The notes under the pieces are model-generated. The model saw only the letters and a program-made list of their open reading frames with translations. It was not told the origin of the DNA and made no database searches. DNA of 64,000 bases from Shinella daejeonensis (GTDB lineage Bacteria > Pseudomonadota > Alphaproteobacteria > Rhizobiales > Rhizobiaceae). The stretch is from the NCBI RefSeq assembly GCF_024281235.1, contig NZ_JAHWXY010000007.1, forward strand, positions 112,272 through 176,271. The letters are read 5' to 3'. The position numbers were made by a program, and so were the translations under genes. Below are positions 24,306 to 32,150 of the stretch, piece by piece (within the stretch, counting starts at the first letter, position 1; every line of letters starts with the position of its first letter).

Positions 24306-25114
24306 CACAGGGCCTCCGAAAGCTCAGCCACGGCAATCTTGTACTGTTCGGCATTCGGCACCTTGTGGTGCCAGTCGACCGTGTCCTGCATGAAGGAAAT
24401 GCCATGGCCCTTGTTGGTATGGGCGACGATGCAGTGCGGGCGGGCGCCGCGCTTCTCAAGGGCGGGGACGATCTCGTCCATGACATTGCCGTTGATCTCG
24501 GTGACGTCCCAGCCGAACGCTTCGAGCTTGGCGGGGAAGGGGGCGAGATTGTTGGTGTCCTTCAGCGAAGCACCCTGCTGGAAGCGATTGTGATCGATAA
24601 TGAGCGTCAGGTTGTCGAGGCCGAATTGTGCCGCCGAAGCGATGGCTTCCCAGTTGGAGCCTTCCTGCATCTCGCCGTCGCCGGTCAGCACATAGGTATG
24701 GTAGCCGGCCCCGGTCAGCTTGGCCGCCTTGGCCATGCCGACGGCAACGGGCAGGCCATGGCCGAGCGGTCCGGTATTGGTTTCCACGCCCGGTACCTTA
24801 TTGCAGTTCGGATGGCCGTTGAGGCGCGAATGCGGCTTGAGGAAGGTGCTGATCTCCTCTTCCGGAATGAAGCCTCGCTTTGCAAGCGTCACATAGAGCG
24901 CCAGCGCTACGTGCCCCTTGGAAAGGATGAAACGGTCGCGATCCGGCCGCTTTGGTGCGTCGGGCGAAACACGCAGAACACGGAAATAGAGCGCAGTCAG
25001 GATGTCGATAGCCGACATTTCCCCACCGATATGGCCTGCGCCAGCTTCAAAGACCGCTTGCAGATCGCGAAGGCGGATCTGGCGAGCGATACGGTCGAGA
25101 TCGTTCGGCTGCAT
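24305..25114 (-). CDS. Transketolase, N-terminal (TPP-binding) subunit
   Basis: A 269-residue protein with the thiamine-diphosphate motif LTGDGEMQEGSNWEA ending in IIDHNRFQQG, the LYFRVLRVSPDAP start region and the GPLGHGLPVAVGMAKAAKL loop. It is the first gene of the leftward operon, followed directly by the C-terminal subunit. The subunit pair together equals one classical transketolase, moving two-carbon units between ketose phosphates and aldoses in the cytoplasm. Confidence 0.88.
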   Translation of the reverse strand: MQPNDLDRIARQIRLRDLQAVFEAGAGHIGGEMSAIDILTALYFRVLRVSPDAPKRPDRDRFILSKGHVALALYVTLAKRGFIPEEEISTFLKPHSRLNGHPNCNKVPGVETNTGPLGHGLPVAVGMAKAAKLTGAGYHTYVLTGDGEMQEGSNWEAIASAAQFGLDNLTLIIDHNRFQQGASLKDTNNLAPFPAKLEAFGWDVTEINGNVMDEIVPALEKRGARPHCIVAHTNKGHGISFMQDTVDWHHKVPNAEQYKIAVAELSEAL

Positions 25115-25127
25115 GAAATCCTCGCTA

Positions 25128-25157
25128 TGAATAAATATACACTAGTACATATATTTG
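25128..25157. promoter_or_regulatory. Near-palindromic candidate operator between divergent sugar operons
   Basis: TGAATAAATATACAC and its rough mirror GTACATATATTTGCA flank a CTAG centre. The site is 14 bases upstream of the transketolase start and within the only AT-rich stretch between the operons. TGAATAAA is shared with the SorC-proximal palindrome at 21792-21807. Confidence 0.45.
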
Positions 25158-25267
25158 CACGGATGGCCGACAAGTCAAGTGGAAATGCCGCCAGGCCATC
25201 GCCAAAGATTTTGAAACGGTGCCTTGACAGGCTTTTGCAGGATACGTTATGAATTTACAGACAGCAA

Positions 25268-25280
25268 TGAATAAATATGC
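25268..25280 (+). promoter_or_regulatory. Second copy of the candidate SorC motif
   Basis: TGAATAAATATGC repeats the first eleven bases of the site at 25128 exactly, in the same orientation 140 bases away. It lies about 40 bases before the rightward permease gene. Paired sites at this distance would suit a tetrameric SorC regulator that loops DNA and controls both operons. Confidence 0.4.
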
Positions 25281-25320
25281 TGCAACAATATGCGGCCGCG
25301 GACAGCCGGGAGGAGTGCTC

Positions 25321-26295
25321 ATGGTGGCGGATGTGAAAGAACGGCAGGGATTTGCATTCGGAATGCTTCCGTCGCTGCGCGGCGCCACCGGGCCGCTGAT
25401 CGGCCTGATCGTGCTGTGTCTCTTTCTTACGTTCGCGACAGACAAGTTCCTGTCAGTTCGAAACTTCCTCAACGTGCTCGATCAGATCACGGTGCTTGGC
25501 GTTATGGCTGTCGGCATGACGCTTGTCATATTGATTGGCGGCATCGACCTTGCCGTCGGTTCGGTGATGGCGCTGGCAATGATGGTGCTCGGCTATCTCC
25601 ACGTCGTTGTCGGCATGCCGATGGAGCTTGCCATTCCGCTCGCCCTGCTTGCCGCCGCCCTGAACGGGCTTGTCGCCGGCATCCTGATCACGCGCTTTAA
25701 CGTGCCCGCCTTTATTGCGACGCTCGCGATGATGTCGATTGCCCGTGGTCTTGCGAACATGATCACGGATGGCCAGCAGATCATCGGTTTTCCGGCCTGG
25801 TTCAATATGATGGCCATCGTGCGCTTTGGCGGCTTCCTGACGCTCACCGTTGCGGTGATGATCGTGGTCTTCATCGTCGGCCTTCTCTACCAGCGCTATC
25901 GCCATGGCGGACGCGTGCTCTACGCGATCGGCGGCAATGCCGAGGTGGCGCGCCTCGCAGGTATCAACGTTCAGCGCGCGACCGTGCTCGTCTATGTCGT
26001 GTGCAGCTTCCTTGCAGGCCTTTCGGGAATGGTGCTTGCAGCCCGCCTCGACTCGGTCCAGCCGTCCTCGGGTGTCTCCTATGAACTTGATGCCATCGCG
26101 GCAGTGGTCATCGGCGGCACCTCGCTGTCGGGCGGTACGGGCGGTATCGGCGGCACGATCATCGGCGTGCTGATCATCGGCGTGCTGCGCAATGGTCTCA
26201 ATCTGCTCAGCGTTTCGCCCTTCATGCAGCAGGTCATCATCGGCGCGGTCATCGTGCTGGCCGTTACGGCCGAAACCTATCGCAAGCGCAAGTAA
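25321..26295 (+). CDS. Sugar ABC transporter permease, RbsC-like
   Basis: A 324-residue membrane protein with about nine hydrophobic segments. Family marks are FLSVRNFLNVLDQITVLGVM, AVGMTLVILIGGIDLAVGSV and the C-terminal GGTSLSGGTGGIGGTIIG. I start it at MVADVKERQG, which has GGGAGGAGTGC in front; the frame opens 24 codons earlier over the operator-like sequence. It is the first gene of the rightward operon, ahead of binding protein and ATPase, an order less usual than binding protein first. Confidence 0.9.
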   Translation: MVADVKERQGFAFGMLPSLRGATGPLIGLIVLCLFLTFATDKFLSVRNFLNVLDQITVLGVMAVGMTLVILIGGIDLAVGSVMALAMMVLGYLHVVVGMPMELAIPLALLAAALNGLVAGILITRFNVPAFIATLAMMSIARGLANMITDGQQIIGFPAWFNMMAIVRFGGFLTLTVAVMIVVFIVGLLYQRYRHGGRVLYAIGGNAEVARLAGINVQRATVLVYVVCSFLAGLSGMVLAARLDSVQPSSGVSYELDAIAAVVIGGTSLSGGTGGIGGTIIGVLIIGVLRNGLNLLSVSPFMQQVIIGAVIVLAVTAETYRKRK

Positions 26296-26419
26296 CGATT
26301 TTCACGCTGTCGCCAGTGCGACGGGGTGCTGAAAACGGCCAGCAATGGTGCGGGCCGGCAAAAGGAAGGTGGTTTCCTGCAGGGGCGGGGGCTGCCGGGT
26401 AACTCGGAGGAGACGAACC

Positions 26420-27352
26420 ATGAAACTGTCCAAACTGTTGATGGCGGCAACCGCTGTTTCCGTGCTTGCGCTTCCGGCGACGGCCGCCGAGGTCAAGAAG
26501 ATCGGCCTCGCCGTTCCAAACCTGCAGGCCGACTTCTTCAACCAGATCAAGCTCGGCGTAGAAAAGCATGCCAAGGAAAAGGGCATCGAGGTGGTTGTGG
26601 TCGACGCCAAGAACGACACCAACACCCAGGTCAGCCAGGTCCAGGACCTGATGACGCAGGAGATCGACGCATTCATCTATATCCCGGCCGGCGCTGCCGC
26701 CGCCGCGGTGCCGACGCGTCTTGCCCGCGAAGCCGGCATCCCCGTCATTAATGTCGACCGTGTTCCCGAGGGCGCGCCCGGTGACACCTTCATCGCCGGC
26801 GAAAGCGTGAACTCCGCCTACGAAGTCTGCAATTACATCATCGGCAAGGCCGGCGGCGCGGGCAAGATGGCGATCATCCACGGCCAGAAGGGCACGACGC
26901 CGGAAGTCGACCGTTTCGCAGGCTGCAAGCGCGCCATCGACGAGCACGAGGGCGTCGAATTGGTTGACCAGCAGTGGAGCAACATGTGGTCGGCCGACGA
27001 AGGCTTCACCATTGCGCAGAACATGTTGCAGGCCAATCCGGACATCACGATTATCTTTGGCCAGGCCGACGGTCTCGCGATGGGTGCGGCCAAGGCCGTC
27101 GACGTAGCCAATCTCTCGGACAAGGTGATCATCGGTGGCTATGACGGCGACGTCTCGGCCCTCGAATACCTCGCCAAGTGCGATGGGCCGTATATCGCAA
27201 CGGCCACGCAGAGCACGCAGAAGATGGGTGTTCTGGCCGTTGAATCGGCGCTCGCCGTCGCTGCTGGTCAGGAAATCGAGGAACGCCAGACGCCGAACGC
27301 CGTTCTGACGACCTGCGAAAACGCGCCGGAATTCGTGAAGAACCATCCGTAA
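26420..27352 (+). CDS. Sugar ABC transporter substrate-binding protein, RbsB-like
   Basis: A 310-residue periplasmic protein. The signal peptide is MKLSKLLMAATAVSVLALPA with cleavage near TAAEV. The mature part is a type-I periplasmic-binding fold: IGLAVPNLQADFFNQIKLGV, VVDAKNDTNTQVSQVQDLM, VINVDRVPEGAPGD and the hinge region DKVIIGGYDGDVSALEYL. The start follows a GGAGGAGA site. A role in pentose or polyol uptake is expected from the kinase, SDR and transketolase genes around it. Confidence 0.9.
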   Translation: MKLSKLLMAATAVSVLALPATAAEVKKIGLAVPNLQADFFNQIKLGVEKHAKEKGIEVVVVDAKNDTNTQVSQVQDLMTQEIDAFIYIPAGAAAAAVPTRLAREAGIPVINVDRVPEGAPGDTFIAGESVNSAYEVCNYIIGKAGGAGKMAIIHGQKGTTPEVDRFAGCKRAIDEHEGVELVDQQWSNMWSADEGFTIAQNMLQANPDITIIFGQADGLAMGAAKAVDVANLSDKVIIGGYDGDVSALEYLAKCDGPYIATATQSTQKMGVLAVESALAVAAGQEIEERQTPNAVLTTCENAPEFVKNHP

Positions 27353-27381
27353 TCTGGATTCGTAACGAAAGGCAGCGCGCC

Positions 27382-28869
27382 ATGATGAACCGCTCTCCCA
27401 TCCTGTCGCTCCGTGGAATCCAGAAATCCTACGGACCGATCAAGGTTCTCCACGGTGTCGATCTCGACATCTACCCGGGAGAGGTCGTGGCGCTGCTCGG
27501 CGAAAACGGTGCCGGAAAATCGACCCTGTCGAATATCATTTCCGGCACCGTCCAGCCTTCTGCGGGAGGCATGACCTGGCTTGGCAAACCCTATGCGCCC
27601 GCCGATCCGCGTGCGGCGATGGACGAGGGCGTCGGCATGATCCATCAGGAGCTGAAACTCCTGCCCAAGCTCTCTATCGCGGAAAATATCTTCGTCGGCC
27701 GCTATCCCATGAAGTCTGGTCGGGTCGACCGCAAGACGATGGAGGAACGCGCCCGCGCCGGCCTCCAGCGGCTCGGCCTCGACGTGCCGCCCGAGCGCCT
27801 CGTCGAGGGGCTCTCGACCGGCCGGCAGCAGCTTATCGAGATTGCCAAGGCCCTGACGCTGAATGCCCGCCTGCTCATTCTCGACGAGCCGACCGCCGCG
27901 CTCGGTGGCGAGGAAACCCGGGCGCTCTTCCGCCAGATCGAGCGGCTGAAGGCCGAAGGCGTGGGCATCATCTACATTTCTCACCGGCTGGAGGAAATTC
28001 GCCAGATCACCGACCGCATCGTCGTCATGCGCGATGGGGCCAAGGTGCAGGAGTTCGACAGCGGCGACGTGCCGATCCGGACGATCGTCGAGGCGATGGT
28101 CGGGCGCTCGCTGGAGCGCATGTTCCCGGCGCTGCCCGCGCCCAACGACGAGGTAACGCTGGAGGTGCGGGGCCTCTCCTCGCCCGGCAAGGCCTTCCGG
28201 GACATCAATTTCTCCGTCCGCAAGGGCGAGGTCTTCGGCATCGCAGGCCTGATGGGCGCCGGCCGCACGGAGCTTGTGCGTGCCATCACCGGCGCGGACC
28301 CGATTTCCGCGGGCGAGGTGTTGTTGCACGGTAAGCCCGTCACTCTGCGCTCGCCGATTGATGCGATCCGCAACGGCATCGTGCTGGTGCCGGAGGACCG
28401 CAAGTTGCAGGGCGTGGTCCTCGAACACTCCATCGCTGAAAACATCGGCTATGCCAATCTCAAGGAGATCGCCAGGAAGGGCTGGGTCTCCTCCCGCCGC
28501 ATCCGCGATTTTGCCGAAGACTATATCAAGCGCTTCGGCGTGAAGGGCCGCAGCGGGCAGAATGCCGGCGAGCTTTCCGGCGGCAACCAGCAGAAGGTGG
28601 TGATCGCCAAATGGCTGGCGCGCAAGCCCCAGGTGGTGGTGCTCGACGAGCCTACGCGCGGCATCGACGTCGGTGCGCGCTCCTCGATCTATGATCTCAT
28701 CATGGACCTTGCCCGCGAGGGTGTCGCCGTCATCGTCGTAAGTTCCGACCTCGAGGAAGTCCTCGGCGTTTCCAGCCGCATCATGGTCATGGCGCAGGGC
28801 AAGCAGGCCGGTATCCTGAACCGCGAAGACGCCAATGATGTCTCCGTCATGGAACTGGCAACGATTTGA
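27382..28869 (+). CDS. Sugar ABC transporter ATP-binding protein, RbsA-like, two ATPase domains
   Basis: A 495-residue duplicated ATPase. Domain 1 has GENGAGKSTLSNIISG, a VEGLSTGRQQLIEIAKAL signature and LLILDEPTAALGGEE. Domain 2 starts near residue 255 with the usual degenerate Walker A (GLMGAGRTELVR) and has ELSGGNQQKVVIAKWL and VVVLDEPTRGIDVGA. All catalytic elements expected for the family are kept. It works with the permease and binding protein just upstream. Confidence 0.92.
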   Translation: MMNRSPILSLRGIQKSYGPIKVLHGVDLDIYPGEVVALLGENGAGKSTLSNIISGTVQPSAGGMTWLGKPYAPADPRAAMDEGVGMIHQELKLLPKLSIAENIFVGRYPMKSGRVDRKTMEERARAGLQRLGLDVPPERLVEGLSTGRQQLIEIAKALTLNARLLILDEPTAALGGEETRALFRQIERLKAEGVGIIYISHRLEEIRQITDRIVVMRDGAKVQEFDSGDVPIRTIVEAMVGRSLERMFPALPAPNDEVTLEVRGLSSPGKAFRDINFSVRKGEVFGIAGLMGAGRTELVRAITGADPISAGEVLLHGKPVTLRSPIDAIRNGIVLVPEDRKLQGVVLEHSIAENIGYANLKEIARKGWVSSRRIRDFAEDYIKRFGVKGRSGQNAGELSGGNQQKVVIAKWLARKPQVVVLDEPTRGIDVGARSSIYDLIMDLAREGVAVIVVSSDLEEVLGVSSRIMVMAQGKQAGILNREDANDVSVMELATI

Positions 28870-28883
28870 ACAGGAAAGAAACC

Positions 28884-29672
28884 ATGTCCGACATCACGCT
28901 CAACGCTCCCCGGCTCTTCGATCTATCCGGCAATGTCGCCTTCGTCACCGGTGCGGGCAGCGGCATCGGTCAGCGTATCGCGATCGGCCTTGCCCAGTGC
29001 GGCGCGGATGTCGCGTTACTCGACCGGCGTAGTGACGACGGGCTTGACCGGACGGCTGATTTCATCGCGCAGGCCGGGCGCCGCAGCATTCGGATCGCCG
29101 CCGACGTCACCAGCGCCGACGCGCTGAACGAGGCGGTCGCCCGTACCGAGATGGACCTGGGCGCCCTGACGCTCGCCGTCAACGCGGCAGGTATCGCCAA
29201 CGCCAATCCGGCCGAGGAGATGGAGGAAAGCCAGTTCCAGACGATGATGGACGTCAACCTGAAGGGTGTTTTCCTCTCCTGCCAGGCGGAAGCGCGGGCC
29301 ATGCTGAAGTCGCGTCGCGGCTCGATCGTCAACATTGCCTCCATGTCCGGCGTCATCGTCAATCGCGGCCTTGAGCAATGCCACTACAATGCCTCCAAGG
29401 CCGGCGTCATCCACATGACGAAATCCATGGCGATGGAATGGGTCGGGCGCGGTATCCGCGTCAACACGATCAGCCCCGGCTATACGGCGACGCCAATGAA
29501 CACCCGGCCGGAGATGGTGCACCAGACGAAGCTCTTCGAGGAGCAGACGCCGATGCAGCGCATGGCCGATGTCGATGAGATGGTCGGACCCGCTGTGTTC
29601 CTGCTGTCGAATGCGGCAAGCTTCGTGACCGGTGTCGACCTCCTCGTCGACGGCGGTTTCTGCTGCTGGTAA
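28884..29672 (+). CDS. SDR family oxidoreductase in sugar ABC operon
   Basis: A 262-residue classical SDR starting at MSDITLNAPRLFDLSGNVAF; CAGGAAAGAAACC precedes this ATG, while the frame opens six codons earlier without a site. It shows VTGAGSGIGQRIAIGL, VNAAGIANANP, NIASMSGVIVNRG with YNASKAG, and TISPGYTATPMN. Sequences of this kind are found among polyol and ketose dehydrogenases. It ends the rightward operon and could oxidise the imported polyol to the ketose used by the FGGY kinase. Confidence 0.85.
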   Translation: MSDITLNAPRLFDLSGNVAFVTGAGSGIGQRIAIGLAQCGADVALLDRRSDDGLDRTADFIAQAGRRSIRIAADVTSADALNEAVARTEMDLGALTLAVNAAGIANANPAEEMEESQFQTMMDVNLKGVFLSCQAEARAMLKSRRGSIVNIASMSGVIVNRGLEQCHYNASKAGVIHMTKSMAMEWVGRGIRVNTISPGYTATPMNTRPEMVHQTKLFEEQTPMQRMADVDEMVGPAVFLLSNAASFVTGVDLLVDGGFCCW

Positions 29673-29734
29673 TATTGCGCGGTCTGGCGCAGGCCGGCTC
29701 TTGCATTCCTGTTCGCAAGTTCCTTATTTAGGTC

Positions 29735-29880
29735 TGTTCTCAGGGCGGGGTGAAATTCCCCACCGGCGGTATCCGGAGCGATCCGGGAGCCCGCGAGCGC
29801 CCTCCCGTCACACGGGAGGGGTCAGCAGATCCGGTGCGATGCCGGAGCCGACGGTTAAAGTCCGGATGGAAGAGGACAGG
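29735..29880 (+). ncRNA. FMN riboswitch (RFN element)
   Basis: The region contains the conserved FMN aptamer landmarks in order: TTCTCAGGGCGGGGTGAAAT, CCCCACCGGCGGTA, an internal variable hairpin around CCTCCCGTCACACGGGAGG, GTCAGCAGATCCGGTG, a GCCGGAGCCGACGGTTAAAG strand and GTCCGGATGGAAGAGGAC. Spacing and order are as in RFN elements. It lies 90 bases upstream of ribB on the same strand, so free FMN should switch off ribB expression. Confidence 0.96.
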
Positions 29881-29970
29881 TTAGCAAAACCGCCCCGATC
29901 CGGGGCCGCAGGCCTGTTCGCCCAAGGGATTGAAAACGCCGACCGTGGCAACCCTTGAAAGGCAGATGAA

Positions 29971-30594
29971 ATGGCATTCTCGAAAATTGAAGACGCAATC
30001 GCGGCACTGGCGCATGGGGGCATGATCGTCGTCGTGGACGATGAAAACCGTGAGAACGAAGGCGATATTATCGTCGCCTCGGACGCGGTGACGCCGGAGA
30101 CGATCGCCTTCATGATGAAGCACGCCCGTGGCCTCATCTGCGTGGCGATGGAAGGCGAGCGGCTCGATGCGCTGGACATCCCGCTGATGGTTCCGCAGAA
30201 CACCGAATATCATAAAACGGCCTTCACCGTTTCCGTCGACTACCTGCCGGGAACGACGACCGGCATTTCCGCCGCCGACCGCGCGGAAACCGTGAAGGCG
30301 CTGATGGATCCGGCCTCGGCGCCCGGAGATTTCGCCCGTCCCGGCCATATCTTCCCACTGCGCGCCCATCCGCGCGGCGTTCGCGGACGCCCCGGCCATA
30401 CGGAAGCCGCCGTCGATCTTGCGCGCCTTGCGGGCAGGGCTCCCTCCGGCGTGATCTGCGAGGTCGCTAACGACGACGGCTCCATGGCCCGGCTTCCCGA
30501 ACTGATCGCCTTCGCCGGGCAGCACCGGTTGCCGCTGGTCAGCATCGAGGACCTCATCGCCCATATCGAGGCGCGCACGGCACAGGCAGCATAA
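29971..30594 (+). CDS. ribB: 3,4-dihydroxy-2-butanone 4-phosphate synthase
   Basis: A 207-residue stand-alone RibB. The active-site loop DDENRENEGDIIVAS is at residues 25-39, followed by FMMKHARGLICVAM, a TTGISAADRAETVKALMD-type region and FARPGHIFPLRAHPRGV. It converts ribulose 5-phosphate to 3,4-dihydroxy-2-butanone 4-phosphate plus formate for riboflavin. There is no fused GTP cyclohydrolase domain. No other riboflavin gene is nearby; the FMN riboswitch upstream gives it its own control. Confidence 0.96.
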   Translation: MAFSKIEDAIAALAHGGMIVVVDDENRENEGDIIVASDAVTPETIAFMMKHARGLICVAMEGERLDALDIPLMVPQNTEYHKTAFTVSVDYLPGTTTGISAADRAETVKALMDPASAPGDFARPGHIFPLRAHPRGVRGRPGHTEAAVDLARLAGRAPSGVICEVANDDGSMARLPELIAFAGQHRLPLVSIEDLIAHIEARTAQAA

Positions 30595-30926
30595 GCCGTC
30601 GCGGATTTCCGCGTATTTCCGGCTGTCGCACGGGCGTGTTTCGCGTGGCCTTTCGACTTTCGAATGCCATGCTGCTTTCGCATGATGCACGCGTGCCTTC
30701 AGCTGCGTCGCCACATGAAGAAATTGATCGGCACCTTGCCTGCGACGCGAGGGGTGAGGCCGCCGTCGATGGGCGGGGGCAACGGCGCACAGTATCGCGA
30801 CATGCCAGGATCTCCAAAATGAAGTCATTGAAATCATTGGCATGTCGCACTTTAAAATAGAATGTGCCTATCCGCTCGGCCGCCGACGGGATATTCGTTT
30901 AGTCTGGAACAGCGTCCGGAGATCAT
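30595..30926. other. Intergenic DNA with long inverted repeat
   Basis: No gene is seen between ribB and the LacI-type gene. A perfect 11-base inverted repeat, GCGACATGCCA at 30797-30807 and TGGCATGTCGC at 30838-30848, encloses 30 bases of AT-rich sequence that itself contains AATGAAGTCATT-like internal symmetry. It lies about 80 bases before the LacI-family start and may be an operator pair or an RNA hairpin. Confidence 0.4.
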
Positions 30927-31934
30927 ATGAAGACCACCAAGCGAAAGCCTACGATCTACGACATCGCCATGGTGAGTGCGGCGTCTCCCACGACGGTCAG
31001 CATGGTGCTGAACGGACAGTGGAAGAAGCACCGGATCAAGCCCGAGACCGCGTCACATGTCCTGAAATGCGCCGGAGAGCTGGGCTATGCGGTCAATCAG
31101 AAGGCGCGGGCGCTGCGCCTTTCGCGCTCCGGCCTCGCCGGAATGGTTCTTCCGCATTATCGCAACCGCTTCTTCGCGGGTCTGGCCGAATCCTTTGAGG
31201 CTGAAGCGCGGGAACGCAACCTCTGTCCGATCGTCGTCAGCACGCAGCGTGACCCCTCGATCGAGGCACGGGTGACGGAGACGCTTCTGGCGCAGCAGGT
31301 CGAGTTCCTCTTCATTGCCGGGGTCAACGATCCGTCCCCTCTCAACGACATGTGCACGGCCGCCGGAATCCGCTGCGTCAATGTCGACCTTCCCGGCCCA
31401 AAGGCTCCCTCCGTCATCTCGGATAACCGCGGCAGCGCCATGGAACTGACCGAGCTTCTGGTCGGCAAGCTCCAGGCGGCCGGGCTGCCGATAGATGACT
31501 GGTTCTTCTTCGGCGGCGTGCGCGAGGACAATTCGACCCGCGAGCGGATCGAGGGGTTCAACGCGACGCTCGCACGACATGGTGTGAGCCTTCCGCCGAG
31601 TGCCTTTCGTTGTGAAGGTTATGCGCCCCGCATCGCCGAGCAACTGCTGGCCGAGCGCTATGGGCAACTCGGCCGTCTGCCGGCGGGTCTCTTCGTCAAC
31701 GGCATCCCCGGGCTCGAAGGCGCGGCGGGCTTCCTTGCAACCCTTTCGAAGGAGGCCTGGAACTCTACCCGGATCGCCGCCTTCGACTGGGACCCCTTCG
31801 CCGCCCAGATGCCCTATGACGTCACCATGGTGCGGCAGGACGTCGAGGCGCTGATCGCGACGAGCTTCGCCCTCGTTGACGATTATCCCGAAGGCGAAAC
31901 CCCCCTCATCGTCGTCCCGGCCAAGCTTCGCTGA
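30927..31934 (+). CDS. LacI-family transcriptional regulator (hexitol operon)
   Basis: A 335-residue regulator. The N-terminal helix-turn-helix is PTIYDIAMVSAASPTTVSMV with LNGQWKKHRIKPET following, and the hinge helix is NQKARALRLSRSG. The rest is a periplasmic-binding-like effector domain (GMVLPHYRNRFFAGLAESFE). A CCGGAG site precedes the start. It lies upstream and in line with a sugar transporter operon whose leader has an 18-base palindrome of LacI type, so it probably represses that operon in the absence of hexitol or ketose. Confidence 0.88.
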   Translation: MKTTKRKPTIYDIAMVSAASPTTVSMVLNGQWKKHRIKPETASHVLKCAGELGYAVNQKARALRLSRSGLAGMVLPHYRNRFFAGLAESFEAEARERNLCPIVVSTQRDPSIEARVTETLLAQQVEFLFIAGVNDPSPLNDMCTAAGIRCVNVDLPGPKAPSVISDNRGSAMELTELLVGKLQAAGLPIDDWFFFGGVREDNSTRERIEGFNATLARHGVSLPPSAFRCEGYAPRIAEQLLAERYGQLGRLPAGLFVNGIPGLEGAAGFLATLSKEAWNSTRIAAFDWDPFAAQMPYDVTMVRQDVEALIATSFALVDDYPEGETPLIVVPAKLR

Positions 31935-31968
31935 GTGCTGCCAATTTCTGGAGCGCGCAAAGAAGTTT

Positions 31969-31998
31969 TGCTAAACCCTTTGCTAAATCCATTTAGCA
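31969..31998. promoter_or_regulatory. Candidate LacI-family operator
   Basis: TGCTAAATCCATTTAGCA at 31981-31998 is a perfect 18-base palindrome with a CC/AT centre (arms TGCTAAAT and ATTTAGCA). A half-site, TGCTAAAC, lies one helical turn upstream at 31969-31976. The palindrome ends directly at the -35 box of the putative promoter, so binding would block RNA polymerase. Confidence 0.65.
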
Positions 31999-31999
31999 A

Positions 32000-32028
32000 T
32001 TGACTATGTGCCCGTTTGGCCGTAATTC
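32000..32028 (+). promoter_or_regulatory. Promoter of the hexitol/tagatose operon
   Basis: TTGACT at 32000-32005 and TAATTC at 32023-32028 are separated by 17 bases, a good sigma-70 arrangement. The box starts two bases after the LacI-type palindrome. The transcript would have a leader of about 115 bases before the binding-protein gene at 32151. Confidence 0.55.
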
Positions 32029-32150
32029 AGAAGCCGCCTGAAAGAAGGCGTTACCGGCTTAAATCGGGTCACAGGATGTCCGCGCTTGACTGCGCCGGCA
32101 GAGGGATATCTGCGCCAGTCGACGGGGCGGTTCTTTAGAGGAGGATTGCA

